A stretch of 64,000 nucleotides of DNA, taken from contig RSEE01000095.1 in the NCBI GenBank assembly GCA_003971905.1, positions 62,001-126,000 on the forward strand, read 5' to 3'. The notes under the pieces are model-generated. The model made no database searches, had not been told where the DNA came from, and worked only from the letters and a program-made list of their open reading frames with translations. Of the stretch, positions 10,337 through 23,220 are shown piece after piece. The first letter of the stretch is position 1. Each line of letters opens with the position of its first letter. Position numbers and translations under genes: made by a program. This DNA is from Moniliella sp. 'wahieum'. Its lineage: Eukaryota > Basidiomycota > Moniliellomycetes > Moniliellales > Moniliellaceae.

Positions 10337-11953
10337 GCCCGTGAAGGGGGAGAGTATATCTTTGAGTACCAAGTACAGAGAGGACCGAGTGTATACCGAA
10401 GAGTCTCCTGGAATAGAGGGAGTTCATAGTTGTTTGTGCGTTTGTTGAAGATGGCACACATACAGTGTTTTTGCCATGAGAATATATAATGCCTAACAGT
10501 GATATGCTGACAGAGCGCTGAGCCATCCAGTGGCGAAGAAGTGTTTCGGGGTTTCTGGTTGAGGCCTGAGGGTGTTGCGGGGAGGTTATTATGTGGAGAG
10601 TGCAAATAAGCGCTAGTAGTCGCTCGGGTCCATATATAGTACTGACCTGCGCGTTTTGGGGCTTTATAGTTGGGAGCCCGAACCCTGTTGCTGTGCTGCA
10701 TCCTGCCCGCAGGTCACGCGCGTCACGGTGAAGCACCAGTCAGCCGTCGGTGACGCGTGACGCGTGACGGCCGCGTGTGACGGACGTGACGCTGGTCCGT
10801 GGCCTACAACAGCACAAAAGAAACCCTGCTCTTTATTGTTTTTCTTTTGTGTTTTTCTTTGGACAAAAAACACACACAAAAAGATCTTCACCCACTTTGT
10901 CCTGTAGCTCCAGCTCGTGGCGTGTGAAATCATACTCATTCCTTGAAGCTTGAAGCTTGACGACGTAACGACTCACAACAAAGCCTAAGGCCTGAGGCTC
11001 TAAGGATGCTTTGTAGATGGGCGGCGTACCATCCGTGGACGCGAAACCACAAGACAGAGCAGTAGTACTATATAGGGCAGAGGAAGCGGGAGGGGAGCAC
11101 GGTTTCAATGAGAAGCCCGTCGCGGCTGTCTGTCGTCCGTGCTTAGCGTTTACTATTAACAGAGCCATGATGCATGGTGCGTCCAATTGCACGTATACCT
11201 CGGTACAAGGATCTTGTCGACAGGTGTGTGGGCAACACATAACGCACAGCCGACGGTTGGGATGACTTGTAAGATGTGCTAGGCTTGCCCGGGGGCGCTG
11301 CATTCTATGCGCGCGACGTTCTTTTGCGATTGGCCGCCACCCAACGTCCCACCAGGTTCTTCTACTCTGTCTACCGGTCACTTTTTCACATCCTGGGTTG
11401 CTGTTGTATAGTCCTGTGCCTGCCGATGGGTGGAACAGCGGTGGCCAATCATAATCACCAGAAGCATTCGTCCGAGCAGCAGTAATCAGGACCTCCAATA
11501 CACAGTAATCATCAGGCACCGGTCGGCGGCGCACGCGTGAGAGCACTTTGAACATTGCATGGGGAAGGCAGACAGCAGAGAGAATGGGCGGCAGATACGC
11601 ATGGAATGCGGCCGGCTCGCGTCGCACCCGGCGCTGTTGTGCTGCGCTGAAGCGCTGACGCTTCTTCTAGTCACTAGTCGTCTATATCCGGACTCAGAAG
11701 CTCTGGCCGAAGAGTGCGGCCGGCCGGGGCAGGCTGCTCCGTCTGTTCCAGTGCTGTTCCAGCGCTGCGCCAAGGCTGCTCCAGTGCTGCCCCCCCGTCT
11801 CCCATCTCAGATCTTGCTCAGACTGCTCGTCCCAGATCTCAGAGGCTCCCGATCACATGTGTCACAGCAGACTCGCCCCCCCTCCCACATTCCAATCCTC
11901 CGTCGCCTGCCTGCCACGCCCTGCCCCCACCCCCGCTACCCCACCCCACCACC

Positions 11954-14900
11954 ATGTCCACCCCCCCTCCCCTGGCCCTCTCCTGGCCCCGGGGACGGCA
12001 TGCCCGACCTGGTCTATGCCCTGTACGACTACCACTACCACCCCCCGCCCCCGGCCAGACCAACTGCCTGCCCCTCGTCGCCGGCGCCCAGATACTCGTG
12101 TACAACCGCCACCCAGCGGCTGGTGGGACGGCGACATGGACGGGCTCCGCGGCTGGTTCCCTAGCAACCATGTAGCCTCCTTTGACCAGATGCTGCCCCG
12201 TCTCCCGCTCCCATCATCCGTGCCGGATCCCGACCCGCCCCAGCCCACCACCGTCGCGTCCCGAGCCATTACCACTGCTGCATGCGCCTCACCGCCCACG
12301 TCGGGCACACAGGCGGTCTCTCTACCTTGCCGATGCTCGTGTGTTGCGTGTGAGCGTGCGTTCTGCTCTGGCCAGCATCCACTGTTGCATAGCGACAATG
12401 TCGACCTACTCACTCCTACCGTGGTTAGCCGGCGTAAAACCCTGTTAGCTAGCGTACATCGCCTGCTCGATCTCGTAACCAACTCGCGACACCCCCGATC
12501 CATTATTCCAGTCGCCCAATTTGGAGACTGAGTTGATCAACTGTGCCCATCGCATCATCTCGGCCATGGGAGACGTGCTGGACGCAATGCCGACCAGGCA
12601 GATCAGGAGGTGCAGACTACCGCTGCCGCCATCGCTTCCAACATCGATCTGCGAACTCAGATCCGGACCCAAACTCAGAATCAACCCCAAACGCTCACGT
12701 CCCTTCCGACCAAATGGTCCACACTGTCCTTGAGATCGCCCGAATGCGTTTCAAGCGAAGAAAAAGGATCGATAGACGTGCACGTACAAAGGATCAAGGA
12801 GGCAACTGAGCTTGGCGGTTGCCTGTCCTCTCTTCCACTGCTGTCCTATCTCACGTACGCGCCAGCGCACTCGCCCGCTCCCAACCTGCCTTGGACGTGT
12901 CGTATCGGAACCGCAGGGAGCATCGTCCTCGTCGGAACAGCTGGTGGATGCGACGACTGGTCGTGTACGATGGGATCCACCTACTTATCTATGGTTTGGG
13001 ACCGACTTGTTGGGACCAGCAAAGCAGTCGGGGCCACGGAAGCGCCCATGGACGCGCCCTCGCGTCCCTCCGTCTGTCTCGGTCCGAGTTTGTCCAGGCA
13101 TCGTCCAAGTTGTTGGTGCGGTGCGCCAAATGACGGTGATGGATGCCGGAGGCGAGGCCGAGGACTCTAGCCAAAGTATCGCCTTTGGCTGCGCGCAATT
13201 TCGGCCGCTTCGGAACTTGGGCGGGTCGGGGAGGAAGTGGTGACCCAAGTGACGGATTTGATGGAGCTAATCCAAGAAGACAAGCCAAGCTTGTCTTGCT
13301 CTCCTCCTCGCCGATAGACCATCTGCACGAACCACTCCGCCCCGACCTCGACCCAGGATCGCTCTCGGACGACGGGGGGCTTCACCGGCGCAAACGAGAC
13401 CGTGGCCAGGCACGTTTCGCTCGTGTCGACGACCCGGACGAAAAGTTATAACCTTACACCCTTGCATCAACAGCTTTCTCCACGAGCAATCGAGACCCAC
13501 CTCCACACGCCCACGCCTCACCACGTTCAACCTGCAGCACCCCCGGCAGTACAAGTGGCACCACCACCACTACCCACTACCGCCACTACCGCCGCCACGT
13601 CTTCTTCTTCATCCCTCGAACCCATGACGTTGCTCCGCAACAAACTCGCCCTCCGTCCGGCCCGGTCGAGCTCAACGTCTTCGACGGTCCCCCGCGGGCC
13701 GGCGTGGAGAGTCTCACACGTGTGCGACGACGATCAGGGTTCCCACCGGAAATGCCCAAGTCGCTCGCACGTGACCGCGCCGCGTCAATGAACTCGACCG
13801 TCCCTCCCCGAGCGCGCCCGAGCCGCATCAAGGGAACTCGGCCGCCACTACCACGATCGTCCCCGGGCCGCGTCAAGGGAACTCGCCCGCCCCTCCTACG
13901 AGTGCCCCCTTCAGCACCTGTCGATAGGGGGGTACTGTATAATCCGGAAGGTTCCTTCTTGGAGGTACCTTGGACGGCTTGTTGGATGCCTAGTGCTCCC
14001 CATCGCCCTATGGACACTCAGTTGGCCCAACGATTTGTTTGACCCTGCCATCTTTTGTCATGCGACTGAGGTGGCGCAACGTCTTTTGGTACGTGGACCC
14101 ACGAGCGCCAAGAGCTACCCGGACCAATATCCTCTCGTTTGTCCGGCTCTAGATGTCAGATGCGTTCTGGCGGCCGGACCTGGACGAACCAAAGTTGTTG
14201 CCCACCCTAACTCAGCTTGCTACGTTGGCGGGCGCGGCGGATTTGTTGGCGCTCATCACGCGTAGGGCAACGGGCAGCAAACGAGCTCAGATGCGGATCG
14301 TGCTAGGGACTGACGCCCCGCGCCCCGAGTTGGTCCGGTGCATTGACCCGCCGCCCTCGATCAGTCGACTGAGGCACTCTATACGTCCGGCTGGTCGACC
14401 TCGGGAGCGCCCAATACCAATGTCAGTCGTTCGCTCTTAGCTCGGTTGGCGAAGGGACAGCGAATGTGATGGATGTGGTACGGGCGAGCTGGCACGGCAG
14501 TTGAACTCGTGTAAGCCGTTGTATGCGTCAATCACGCCCGAGCAGTTTGGGCCAAGTAGCGCCGCTTAAGACCTCGATTTCGCGCTTCGACCATGTGGGG
14601 GCGAGGATGAACTGGCCCATCAACACCTCTCGGACCTGAGCAACCAGATTGCCCAGTGGGTCCAAACCACCATCTTGGCTACGACACGGCCAAGGAACGA
14701 CAAAGACGCCCTGCTGTACTTTCTCAAACTTTCCGCGTACGTCTCTTTCCCCTCCTCTCCCCTTTGCCATTGTCTTCACTGTGTGTCTCAAACACAAGAC
14801 AGATCACCAACGAGACCCAAGACAAAACGTACTAACCTCGAATCTGATACAGAAATGCCTGCTGCTACAAAACCTGCACGTCTTCTTTTCCCTCCAAAGC

Positions 14901-15640
14901 GGTCTGGGCGCGGTGGCGGTACGTCGTCTGCACAAGACATGGAAATTGTTGCCGGTCAAGTACAAGGAGCGGGCCAGGTGTACGAGGCAATGACTCTGCC
15001 GGGCCGCAACTTTACCGAGTACCGAAACCTCTTCCAAGATGCGCTCCGAACCCGGACGCCCTTTTTGCCCTTTGTCGCCATTGCAGCAGGAGACATTGTA
15101 TTTACCTGCCAAGGCAACGGGCCTACGCGGCGCGTGTCTGGATCGTCCGTGGGGTCGGGCGAGATGATCAATTGGGTCCGGTACGATCGTCTGGCACGAG
15201 TGGTGGAGGATTTGGTACGGGTGCAAAGGCAGTTGTATGCGTTGCAAGCTGTGCCAGATGTGCAAAGTTGGCTTACCACGTGCCTGGAGGCGAGCTCAGA
15301 AGGGATTGAAGACCTGTACCAACGTTCGGTCTTGTTGGAACCTCGGGGGACCCCACCACCGCTCATCATGGCCCCTCCGACACCCTGTCGCCTACTTCGA
15401 CGCTACCGAGTACTCCGGGTGTGCCCACCCCGCGCACCTTCGACTCGACCACCTCCGCATTCACTTACACTTCCACCTCCACAGAGGCCTCGACCCCGAC
15501 CTCAATCCCCTTATCCCCCCCTGGTGCGGACCCACATGCCTTCTTCCCCGCCCCAGCATTTCCGCCTCGGTCGCATCTCGCTGAACCCCATTCAGCGCTG
15601 TCCTTATCATCTCCTCCAACTCTCTCATCTGCGCCTATAA
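11954..15640 (+). CDS. CDC25: Cdc25-type Ras guanine-nucleotide exchange factor (SH3, RasGEF-N, RasGEF)
   Basis: The ATG sits in a strong context (CACCACCATG). An N-terminal SH3 domain is read from three frames: VYALYDYHYH at about 12020, LPLVAGAQILVYNRHP at about 12070, and SGWWDGDMDGLRGWFPSNHV at about 12115-12170. GTLDGLLDA and HRPMDTQLAQRFV at about 13965-14035 mark the RasGEF N-terminal module. The catalytic domain has PEQFGPSS at about 14540, KCLLLQNLHVFFSLQSGLG and AVRRLHKTWKLLPVKYKER at 14853-14980, then NFTEYRNLFQDAL and FLPFVAIAAGDIVFTCQGN at 15010-15115. One intron is at 14737-14852 with branch site ACTAAC at 14831. It should load GTP onto Ras at the plasma membrane and so act upstream of the cAMP pathway. 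More than ten one-base frame changes are needed. The last well supported residues are near 15350; the stop at 15640 is provisional, as the tail is a Pro/Ser-rich stretch. Confidence 0.8.
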
Positions 15641-16617
15641 TCCCCGTACCCCCCACCCTTCTGTCGCTCTCTTATCTCTTACACCGCAGATCAACCTCAT
15701 CTGCTTCGCTCACACCTGTGTCTGTTGCGCGCGTGCGCTGTGCGCTTACGACCTGTTTATACACTGTTCCTTGCTACCACGGATTCACGATCTCTACTCT
15801 CGCGTCATCTAGTTCCCCTAATTTCACCCTCTTTGCTGCGCCTTCCGCGTCCCACGTTCTCCGTTCTGTTTTACGTTCTACGGTCTACGGTTCACGTGTC
15901 ACGCTCTCCGACTCTCCCGTGCTAGTACGTTTTACGTGTTTTACGTGATGTTTTACGTGTTTACGTGTTTTACGTCCATGACGCCCCCATTGAGCTTCCT
16001 TCCCCCCCGCGAGGCTCCTATCCTATACAAGATGTATCAACCTCCCCTCCTTTCCCCGCCTGAGTCTGGCACTTGTGTGCACATCCCTGCCCTTCAACGT
16101 CCCTACGAACCCCATTCCATGTGCTCTCCCTCGTTTTCATTCGTCCGCTATTGGAAGGTAGTAGTTAGATATGTGCCGCAGCTGTTGAATAATCGCATGA
16201 ACGCATCTCACCAGTCTTGGCACGCACCCCCAAACGAACGCTTGCAGCGCACCAGCATGCCTCCCCTCGCATTCCTGCCCTCCACTCTACCTTCCACCGC
16301 ACTTCCAGCGCCCTCTCGACGCGCATTCGTCCATCTCCACGTTGTCTCTCTTCCCTCCCCCCTCCCCCCCCCCCCCTCCCCTCCCCTCCATCCATCCATC
16401 ACCCATCCATCCATCCCGCTCGCCAGATACGTCATAGTCCCGTCATCTCGCACATCTCTCCTCCTCCTGTCTGGCGTAGATCCATGATCCGTCATCGGTT
16501 ACGCGGTACCCCCCAGCCACAAACATTGACACCAGTGCATTGCAGCCCCCAACACACGCACACATCGAGTTCCCATATCTGCTTGATGCATGTTTCTTCC
16601 GCTGGGGCGCGGCGAGC
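15641..16617. other. Intergenic between convergent genes
   Basis: No gene is seen. TTTTACGTG units recur at 15927-15976. A C-run and CATC microsatellite at 16350-16415 belongs to the dispersed repeat listed at 16215-16460. Confidence 0.5.
16215..16460 (-). repeat. Dispersed repeat with GGAT core, copy A
   Basis: Read on the minus strand, it contains GACTATGACGTATCTGGCGA, then GCGGGATGGATGG, a G-rich run, then AGGGGAGGCATGCTGGTG and GCGTTCGTTTGGGGG. The same blocks in the same order occur on the + strand at 33290-33490, so these are two copies of one dispersed element in opposite orientation. No coding capacity is seen. Confidence 0.75.
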
Positions 16618-18392
16618 TCATTCCATCGGACGCGCAAGCTCCAGGCGGAGAGAAAGGGCCAAGGCACAGGCGGCATCCCAAGTCTCCTGCCACGTTGTAA
16701 ACTGCGCCAGCGGCGCAATGCGAATAATGTCAGGCGCGCGCGTATCCCCAACCAGGCCAAACGTATGTTCCGCAGTGTGCAGCGTGCGAGCTGCCAAGCT
16801 ACGTGGGTCGATAGGCGGCGGGGGCGGAGCGTCAATGGCAGTGTGCGAGGGCGCACGTTGGGCTTGCGCCGCAACAGTTGACGAGGACGGCTCGGGGATC
16901 CGGATGCACAGTTGCGATCCACGCTCTTGGGGGTTGCTCGGCGTCACAAGGTGAGCCCCCGCTCCGGCGGGCAAGACGGCAGGCGAGGCAGGGTCGCTCA
17001 GCAACCATTCCAAGTACGCCGTCAGACGTAAACTACGAGCTCGCAGCACGGGCATGATCTTCCCCGCCCCAGGAGAGGGAGAGACCGAACCCGAACCCGA
17101 ACCCGAACCCGGAACGTCCTCCGCCTCGGCCTTGATGAGCGCGGGGGCGGTAGCAACCGCCTCCAGTGCGCCCTCGAGCGCAGCACAGTCAATCACCGAC
17201 GGGTTGGATACCACCCACCCGGCTGCCCCTACCTCGGGCACATACCCATCCGGCATGGCAAAGCGGGAAGAGAGGTTATGACCAAACCAGCCAGCAGGGC
17301 GGGGTAGCTGGGTTGGGTCAGCGGCCAAGGCATGCCACCGTTGGTGCACAAACAGACCTGCGATCGCACCCGGCCCAGCTGAGCCGTACTTGTAGGTGCA
17401 CCAGCAGGCAAAGTCCACCCCCCACTCGTGCAAGCGCATCGGCACATTTAGGAACCATGCGCACAGTCCCACCCGACAACCATGCCGTGCTGTTTGGCGC
17501 GCTGGGTAATCGCGCCCATATCGAAAAATTGCCCGCTGTACTGCACCGCGGGCAGGACAACCAGTGCCGTCTCGCCCTCGGCGCCAAGCTGGTCCAGGCG
17601 GGCCAACACGTCGTCCGTGCGCAGCGTGGCCTCGCCCTCGCGGGGATGCAGAGCCACCAACGACGTTTCGGGTCGCAAACCCGCAAGCAGCACAACACTT
17701 TGCAGCGCATACTGGTCTGACGGGAACGCTCGTGCCTCGTACACGATCTTGTGCCGCCGCTTGCCCGCAGGCACTTGCTTGGCCACCGCGGGCGTGAGCA
17801 ACGCCTCGACGCCGTGCGGGTGGGTGAGCGGACGGTAAAACGTGATGAGCAGGTTGAGCAGGTTCTGGGTCAAGCTGCCCATCACAGTCACCTCGTCCCG
17901 CTTGGCACCCACCAAGTCAGCCACCACAGTGCGCGGCGGATCGAACATGGTAGCCCAAGGCGCCTTGTCAGGGTGGTCAAAGTGACCATTCACCCCACGC
18001 TCCGCCCACACGTCCAACTCGCGATCCACACGTCGCTTGACCGCGAGCGGGAGTGGACCCAAACTGTTCCCGCACAGGTACCGTGCCGTCTGGCTGGCCG
18101 AGGCGGGCAGCAGAGTTTTGGGCGCGCGTGCTGCTCGGTGGACCAGGCTTGGGCCACCCACGGCTCAGCGCGGTCGGGCAGTTGGGCCGGGTACGCGCCA
18201 ATGGGGCCCATCTGCGGAAGCGCATACGCCTTGCGCAACTGGACCAGCGGGTCGGCCTGGTCCAGCTGCTCAGCAAAGTCACGCGAGGCCGGATGGGCGC
18301 TGGCGGCGGCGAGGGACTGGATGAAGGCGGCAGGGTCGAACTGGTCGTTGGCGTGGACAGAGCGATCCAGGAGGCAACCAGCGCGTCGGTCA
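16618..18392 (-). CDS. BNA5: Kynureninase
   Basis: A PLP enzyme that splits kynurenine or 3-hydroxykynurenine to anthranilate or 3-hydroxyanthranilate plus alanine, in tryptophan breakdown and NAD synthesis in the cytosol. N-terminal FAEQLDQADPLVQLRKAYAL and RYLCGNSLGPLPLAVKRR are hallmarks of the family. FDHPDKAPWATMFDP and VTVMGSLTQNLLNLL follow; then VQYSGQFFDM and WDCAHG with the PLP-contacting Asp. ACWCTYKYGSAGPGAIAGLF carries the PLP lysine, and the end has LVGDTRAPDIIRIAPL. The start is the ATG at 18392 (MTDALVAS); the frame shifts by one base just after it, at about 18120 and at about 17460. An extra low-complexity insert with Gly-Ser repeats (17040-17120, minus) precedes the C-terminal segment. 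Convergent with the Ras GEF gene. Family call is very secure; splitting into several reading frames is best explained by indels. Confidence 0.93.
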
Positions 18393-20349
18393 TCGTGCCA
18401 ATGGACAGTGGGGTGGGCAACGCAAGGGACGATGGAATCGGCGAGGGACGGGGGTGGGGGTGGGGGTGGTCCTACACGGCTCAAATCAGCAGAGGCCAAA
18501 CCTCCCGTCAGATGTCTGATGTCAAATCCGTCCTCCGTCAGCCGATTCGCTGCGAAGGAACCCCGACGCAGCTTTCTTTCTCGTGCCGCATTCCGGCCGA
18601 CTTGGGAGCGGCGCCAGTACGCGCCCGTGCCCCGTCTGCCCCGCCATTGTTCACCAACTATTCCCACGTCCCCCCAGTTGCAATTGCAGATCCGCAGCAC
18701 ATAGCGCACCAGTGGAAATTTCACTGTTCAAACGGGGGTTGCTTTCGCACCGATCTTTATCCGCACTCTTCTACTCTGCCGCTAAGCCCCGGTCATGGTG
18801 CGAACAGGGGCAGACAAGCGGGAGATTGTGGGGACGATGACGGAAACACCATCGTGAAGCGTAGAACGAACAAGTGTAGCCATCATACTCATGCCGGTAG
18901 GTGGTATCGAGGCGTGTATAGGTGAAGGGAGAAAAAATAATGGTGATACAGGTTTGTAGGACCGTGAGGATTGGGTTGTAGTAGCTTCTCCCCGATGTAA
19001 ACGATGCTAGGCATACTATGCTTCAAAGAACTTCTAATTTGATGGATCGTCACCTGGATGACCACAAATTGCTTCCAGCCTTCCCGCCCCCCAACGAGGC
19101 CCAGCCACCGCCCCCTCTTGTCCCAGCGCGTTCGGGATCATGTTGAATTGCTCTTCGTTCCCTATAGAGTATGTGGAACTTACCAACCCTTCCACCCCTT
19201 CACCCGGGCTGCATGTGAATCCGCGATGGGAAATGTGGGAGTCCCAAAGGATCTCCGTCGTGGGCACTCGTTGGTGTTTCAGCAGATGCCCTCTTCTTTC
19301 TTTCTACCATTGCATCTTTCTCTCCATGCACGGTCCGTCGGTGTTGACTGGACAAACTCCACAGGTGGACACGGTCATGGTTTATGTACCGGAACGGTAC
19401 TATTACTATATCTGCATACTCTCCTCGAAAACAATACCATGGGATCCAATCTCCCCTTTTGGTCTCTGTTTCTCCGTGCTCGATCACGGGAAATGAGGTG
19501 CTATACCGGAATCATCCTTCTGCGCCTAATATTCCCAGCAGAACGATAACGGTTAGCAGTACCATGAAGTGTATAGTACGTAGGGGCAGACAACGTATCT
19601 GGATCATAGTCAAGGCCGGGCGTTGAAAGAAAGCCCTGGCCCACCCGTCGGGCGCGTCGTCGAACTAGCCGATCGGCCTCGGTCTTTTGTAATGGCAGAC
19701 AAGCGACCCTCAAACCACAGCATTACTCCCTTTTTCCGGCCGCGGCGATCCTCAAGGATGTGTACGTGTACTTGCATTCGTCTGTGTCGTTTCGTCAAGG
19801 GGGGGGGAAACGCATCTACGGTCACATGTCACAGCCGCTAGCGCAGTAGAGCGTAACGCAGCAAGAATGTCTGTCCATCGAATCGGTCGCACACTTCGAA
19901 TCTCCCTCCTGCATAAGAACCTGGGGCTATGCTTGCTCCATGTTTTACGTGGTGAAGATTCGGCGCGGACGTAGGGATGGGCCGCGGCCCAAAGTTGAGC
20001 AACAGCTAGGTTCCCGAGTTCCCGCCCCGTTTGGGCCATCTGCCTGGGTCCCCCAACCGCGTCGTCCGTCTGCAAGCATATACGGCACATGCAGATCAGA
20101 GCAAAGGGTATCTCGACGTGCGGGTGGTCGGGCACCAAAAGGAGGGGTAGATGACACGTGGGCTTGGCGGCCAAAGAAACAAGCCGATAAAGCAGGTATG
20201 AGAGCGGCATCTTTCATCGCGAACCAGGCGAATGACGAATTGGATGGGGAGCGTGGATGGGGGGGCTGGAAGGGAGAGGGGGAGGGGCGCGATGGGTGCC
20301 ATGAGGTGCTGGGCCTGACTGGCAGAAAAGAAAAAAAGAGTCTCGTCTT
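18393..20349. other. Intergenic
   Basis: About 2 kb without a recognisable gene. The part next to 18392 is the kynureninase upstream region. Open frames of up to 195 codons at 19940-20530 on the + strand overlap the ubiquitin-like gene in antisense and show no family features. Confidence 0.5.
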
Positions 20350-20905
20350 GAAGATTGGAGGTAGACTTGGTCGTGCAGTTCCTCCAACAAGACAAGAGGG
20401 TAGTCGTACGGTTCTCCCTTGTGTCCGCTGCACTCGTACCGAGCCCACGACTGGGACTGATTTTCTTCAAATCCAAGGTAGGCATCCGACTCCCACTGGA
20501 CCTTTTCCACGGCTTTCTTCTACCCTTTGAACCTTCCCATTGGATCACTGGCCATACGCTGATGACAACCCAGTCCCTTGGCCCGCACCTCGACGAGGCC
20601 GGCAAGACCGTTGCTGCTGCATGCTGGCCGCCCGTTCCTGTGCGGTCAACTGGTCCAGGGGCATAGGTCGTACCCAAGACCATGATCTTTTGGCCATCGA
20701 CCAAGCCTAGCGAGGCCAGAGTAGATTCCGGATCGGCCAGCGGGAGAGCGCGCCCGCTGTCGTGGTGCCGCGGCCAGGCAAGAGCTTTTGCAGGCTCGGG
20801 GGATGCCGGTCGCAGTATGAATGGCCGCTTTGAGCTGGCCCAAGGTACAGTCGCCCCCCAGTTCAACGGGGTGGGCCTACCTTGGAACGTGAGGTTGAGC
20901 AGCAT
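20350..20905 (-). CDS. Protein with N-terminal ubiquitin-like domain, remainder unassigned
   Basis: From the ATG at 20905 the protein reads MLLNLTFQGRPTPLNWGA. TLGQLKAAIHTATGIP follows after a one-base frame change, then LADPESTLASLGLVDGQKI and MVLGTT after another. This is the fold pattern of a ubiquitin-like domain: a beta hairpin, a helix LKAAI, and the closing strand DGQKIMVLG. Similar N-terminal domains occur in Ubp6/USP14-type deubiquitinases, Wss1-type WLM proteases and BAG-family co-chaperones. The downstream segment (AVEKVQWESDAYLGFEENQ, PYDYPLVLLEELHDQVY) matches none of these clearly, so no function is assigned. The C-terminal end near 20350 is uncertain. Confidence 0.5.
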
Positions 20906-21584
20906 CGCAGTACTGTGGGGCTTAATAGTAGGCGAGGCGCTCGGGTAGGTCTGATGCTTGAAGAGTGGCGGTGGTGGTTGGGAGAGAAGAAGAGTCCAAC
21001 CTGTGCTCACACGAGCTGCCCAATTGAGTCGCTGGCGTGGCGGCTGCGGACGGCGTGACCAACGGGGGTTACGGGGTACGGGGGATGGATGGGACGGGCA
21101 GGTCCTATAGCTGTACTAGTACGGCCAGGGGTACTGGGTGGCACTTGCGGCAGCCCGGACGTAAGCGCACAAGCACCGCCTGCGCCGGGTGTAGCAGGTG
21201 CAAAACCTAAGGCCTAACCTCAGCTCCGCCACTCCGCCTGCCAGACCGTCCAACAACACACAGTGGCGCTGTGCCCGCAGCTGGGGCGCTCGGCTGAGCC
21301 TCAGCGAGGTGCTGAGCTGCTGAGCTCAGGCTTGCTCCTGAGGCGCTGAGATCCTGTCGGGCAGCGTGCTGCTTAATTTGTTGGTCTGAGGGTTACTCCA
21401 TTTTGAAAGTTGCTGATTCATCTTCCATCTTCCGATCCAACACGCAATACAGCTTGCGGTCAGAGTGGCGTGACGTCATCGCTGCTGCGTGATGCACGAT
21501 GCCTGCTTTCTTCTGCCCGGTGTTGGTCCCATATGGCCTCGGTCCACCGCCTCTTTCAGCACGCCCTCCCCCATTGTCCGCGCC
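20906..21584. promoter_or_regulatory. Divergent intergenic region
   Basis: Upstream DNA shared by the ubiquitin-like gene (-) and the Rossmann-fold gene (+). GCTGAG and GAGGCGCTGAG motifs cluster at 21290-21350. No gene is seen. Confidence 0.4.
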
Positions 21585-22713
21585 ATGACTGCGACACCCG
21601 TCCAGCTTCTTTCGCTCGGCTGTGGATGGACAGGCAGTTTTCTTCTGCCGCTGCTCGACCGGCAGAAGACCACGTATGCCTTCACCACCACAGCCCCTGC
21701 TCCCGCCCCTTCAGCCGTTCCGCCCCTCCCACCGCGCAGACTCGGTTGTTCGACCGCCTCCGTCCTTGGCCGGCCCTCCGCCCAAATTCAATCCCTGGCC
21801 CTACTTGCCCCCCTCGGCCCGGTCTCATCACTTGACGTTCCGTCTCCCCAGTGATCCGGAGGATGCAGCGTGGGAAGAACTTGTCCGCACCTTGCCCGCC
21901 GCCCAGGTCGTGCTCCTCGTCTTCCCCATCACTAGTAAAGAAGTGCTCCACAAGCTCATCCACACTTATGAGCAACAGCACCCTCATCTGCACTCCTCGT
22001 GGATTCAACTGGGCAGCACAGGGCTCTGGAAAGGTACGTGGTTGGTCCCGATGCTCTCTAGGCTAATCGGATCACCGACTCGGACCCAAGTATAGCCAGC
22101 TCCAACTGACATGTGTTCCTTTTCTTTGCCCAGACGGCTACCACACCCATACTTCTCCCATCGACCCAACCAACGTCCGTGGTCAAGTAGAAGAGGCGTT
22201 GCTTGATCTCCACACGGCAGAGCGACCCTGTACGGTACTCAACTTGGCGGGGTTGTATGGTCATACCCGTCAGCCACTCAACTTTTTCCGTCGAGCCGTT
22301 CGGAGCGCCGAAGCACTCGAGACCAAATCAAGTCTGCACCTCATCCATGGCCAAGACCTAGCCCGTGCCATCGCCGTCGCCATCACAGCTGTCGCGGGCA
22401 ACGTGTCCTCCCCTGGCCTAGGGGGAAAACGGTGGATCGTGACGGATACCAAGTCGTACGATTGGTGGTACTTGGCCCGCACGTTGCCGCACCAAGCAAG
22501 CCGAGAAGAACAAGAGCGCTATGCAACTTGGTTGCAGGATGCACTTGATAAGCATCGGGTCACTTCTTTGCCCCGACCCCCTATTGCTCCAGACCCGCCC
22601 TCCGCCAGTGGGGGTCCCCAGACCGATTCCACATCCTTCTCCGCGTGTTGGATAGCTCAGCGTTTTGGTCCACCTTAGGTATCGAGCCACTGGCTCCCCC
22701 TGTGGACGCATAA
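21585..22713 (+). CDS. Rossmann-fold NAD(P)-binding protein, SDR/YeeZ-like, fungal conserved
   Basis: It starts MTATPVQLLSLGCGWTGSFL, a beta strand then a Gly-rich nucleotide-binding loop (GCGWTGSF), as in SDR-like epimerase relatives of bacterial YeeZ. Later segments are QVVLLVFPITSKEVLHKLI, WIQLGSTGLWK, and after the intron DGYHTHTSPIDPTNVRGQVE, VLNLAGLYGHTRQPLNFF, HLIHGQDLARAIAVAITAV and KRWIVTDTKSYDWWYLA. The order is that of an atypical extended SDR, but the usual YxxxK pair is not obvious, so catalysis is unproved. One intron runs 22034-22133. Frame changes are near 21750 and 22610; the second moves the end from a TAG at 22678 to HILLRVLDSSAFWSTLG...PPVDA and a TAA at 22711-22713. The substrate is unknown. 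Confidence 0.7.
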
Positions 22714-23196
22714 GTCCTACCCGCTGCATTTCCCCCCATTTTCTCACCCCAGTCCCTGTATAACGTTCAAGCCTGCTTCAACGTTCACGTACGTTGACGG
22801 TTCAAGCTCCAAGCTCCAGCTTCCAGCGTACTTGGCAGGTTTCCAGGGGATATGGCAGGGATAGCTTTTTGGCCCAGCAAGAACCGCTATATACTAGCTA
22901 TGCGGAAATCACACTCGCACAGCATCACAAATATCATCGAATCATCCACAGACATCTCATCTCTTCCTTATAATGTGAGTGGGTCCGTTTCTCTCGCGAA
23001 CGTTATCAATCACCGACACGATAGACCAGCCGTTTCGGTCATTAATTTCCCTGGGGTCTTGGTAGTAGGCTTTTCGATAGTGATGAACAAACTTCTGCAC
23101 GTTGGGCCGCTTGGGACGGGGGCGCCCGAATGGTCGTGGTAGTGCATATACATGTACAGTTGTTGCGTACGTTGCGATGATCGAAGAGAGGTGGCC

Positions 23197-23220
23197 GGTT
23201 ACTGGTTACCGGTTACCGGT
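23197..23220. repeat. Tandem TTACCGG units
   Basis: ACTGGTTACCGGTTACCGGTT: the CCGG palindrome with TTA spacer, repeated. The same string recurs at 46735-46752. Confidence 0.9.

Larger units (their letters stand above)
8030..11953. other. Gene-poor intergenic region
   Basis: About 3.9 kb without a supportable gene. It is rich in short tandem palindromic units (see separate repeats), GTGAC-rich stretches at 8470-8600, AGGCCTG units at 9861-9951 and GAGCTGT units at 10305-10336. Open frames of 60-260 codons occur on both strands but have low complexity or run through the repeats and show no family features. The last 450 bases are the upstream region of the Ras GEF gene. Confidence 0.6.

Noticed and set aside
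10833..11627. 264-codon minus-strand frame
   Set aside because: No recognisable domain; it crosses TGA + palindrome repeats and T-rich runs. A chance frame is more likely, though a small orphan gene cannot be excluded.
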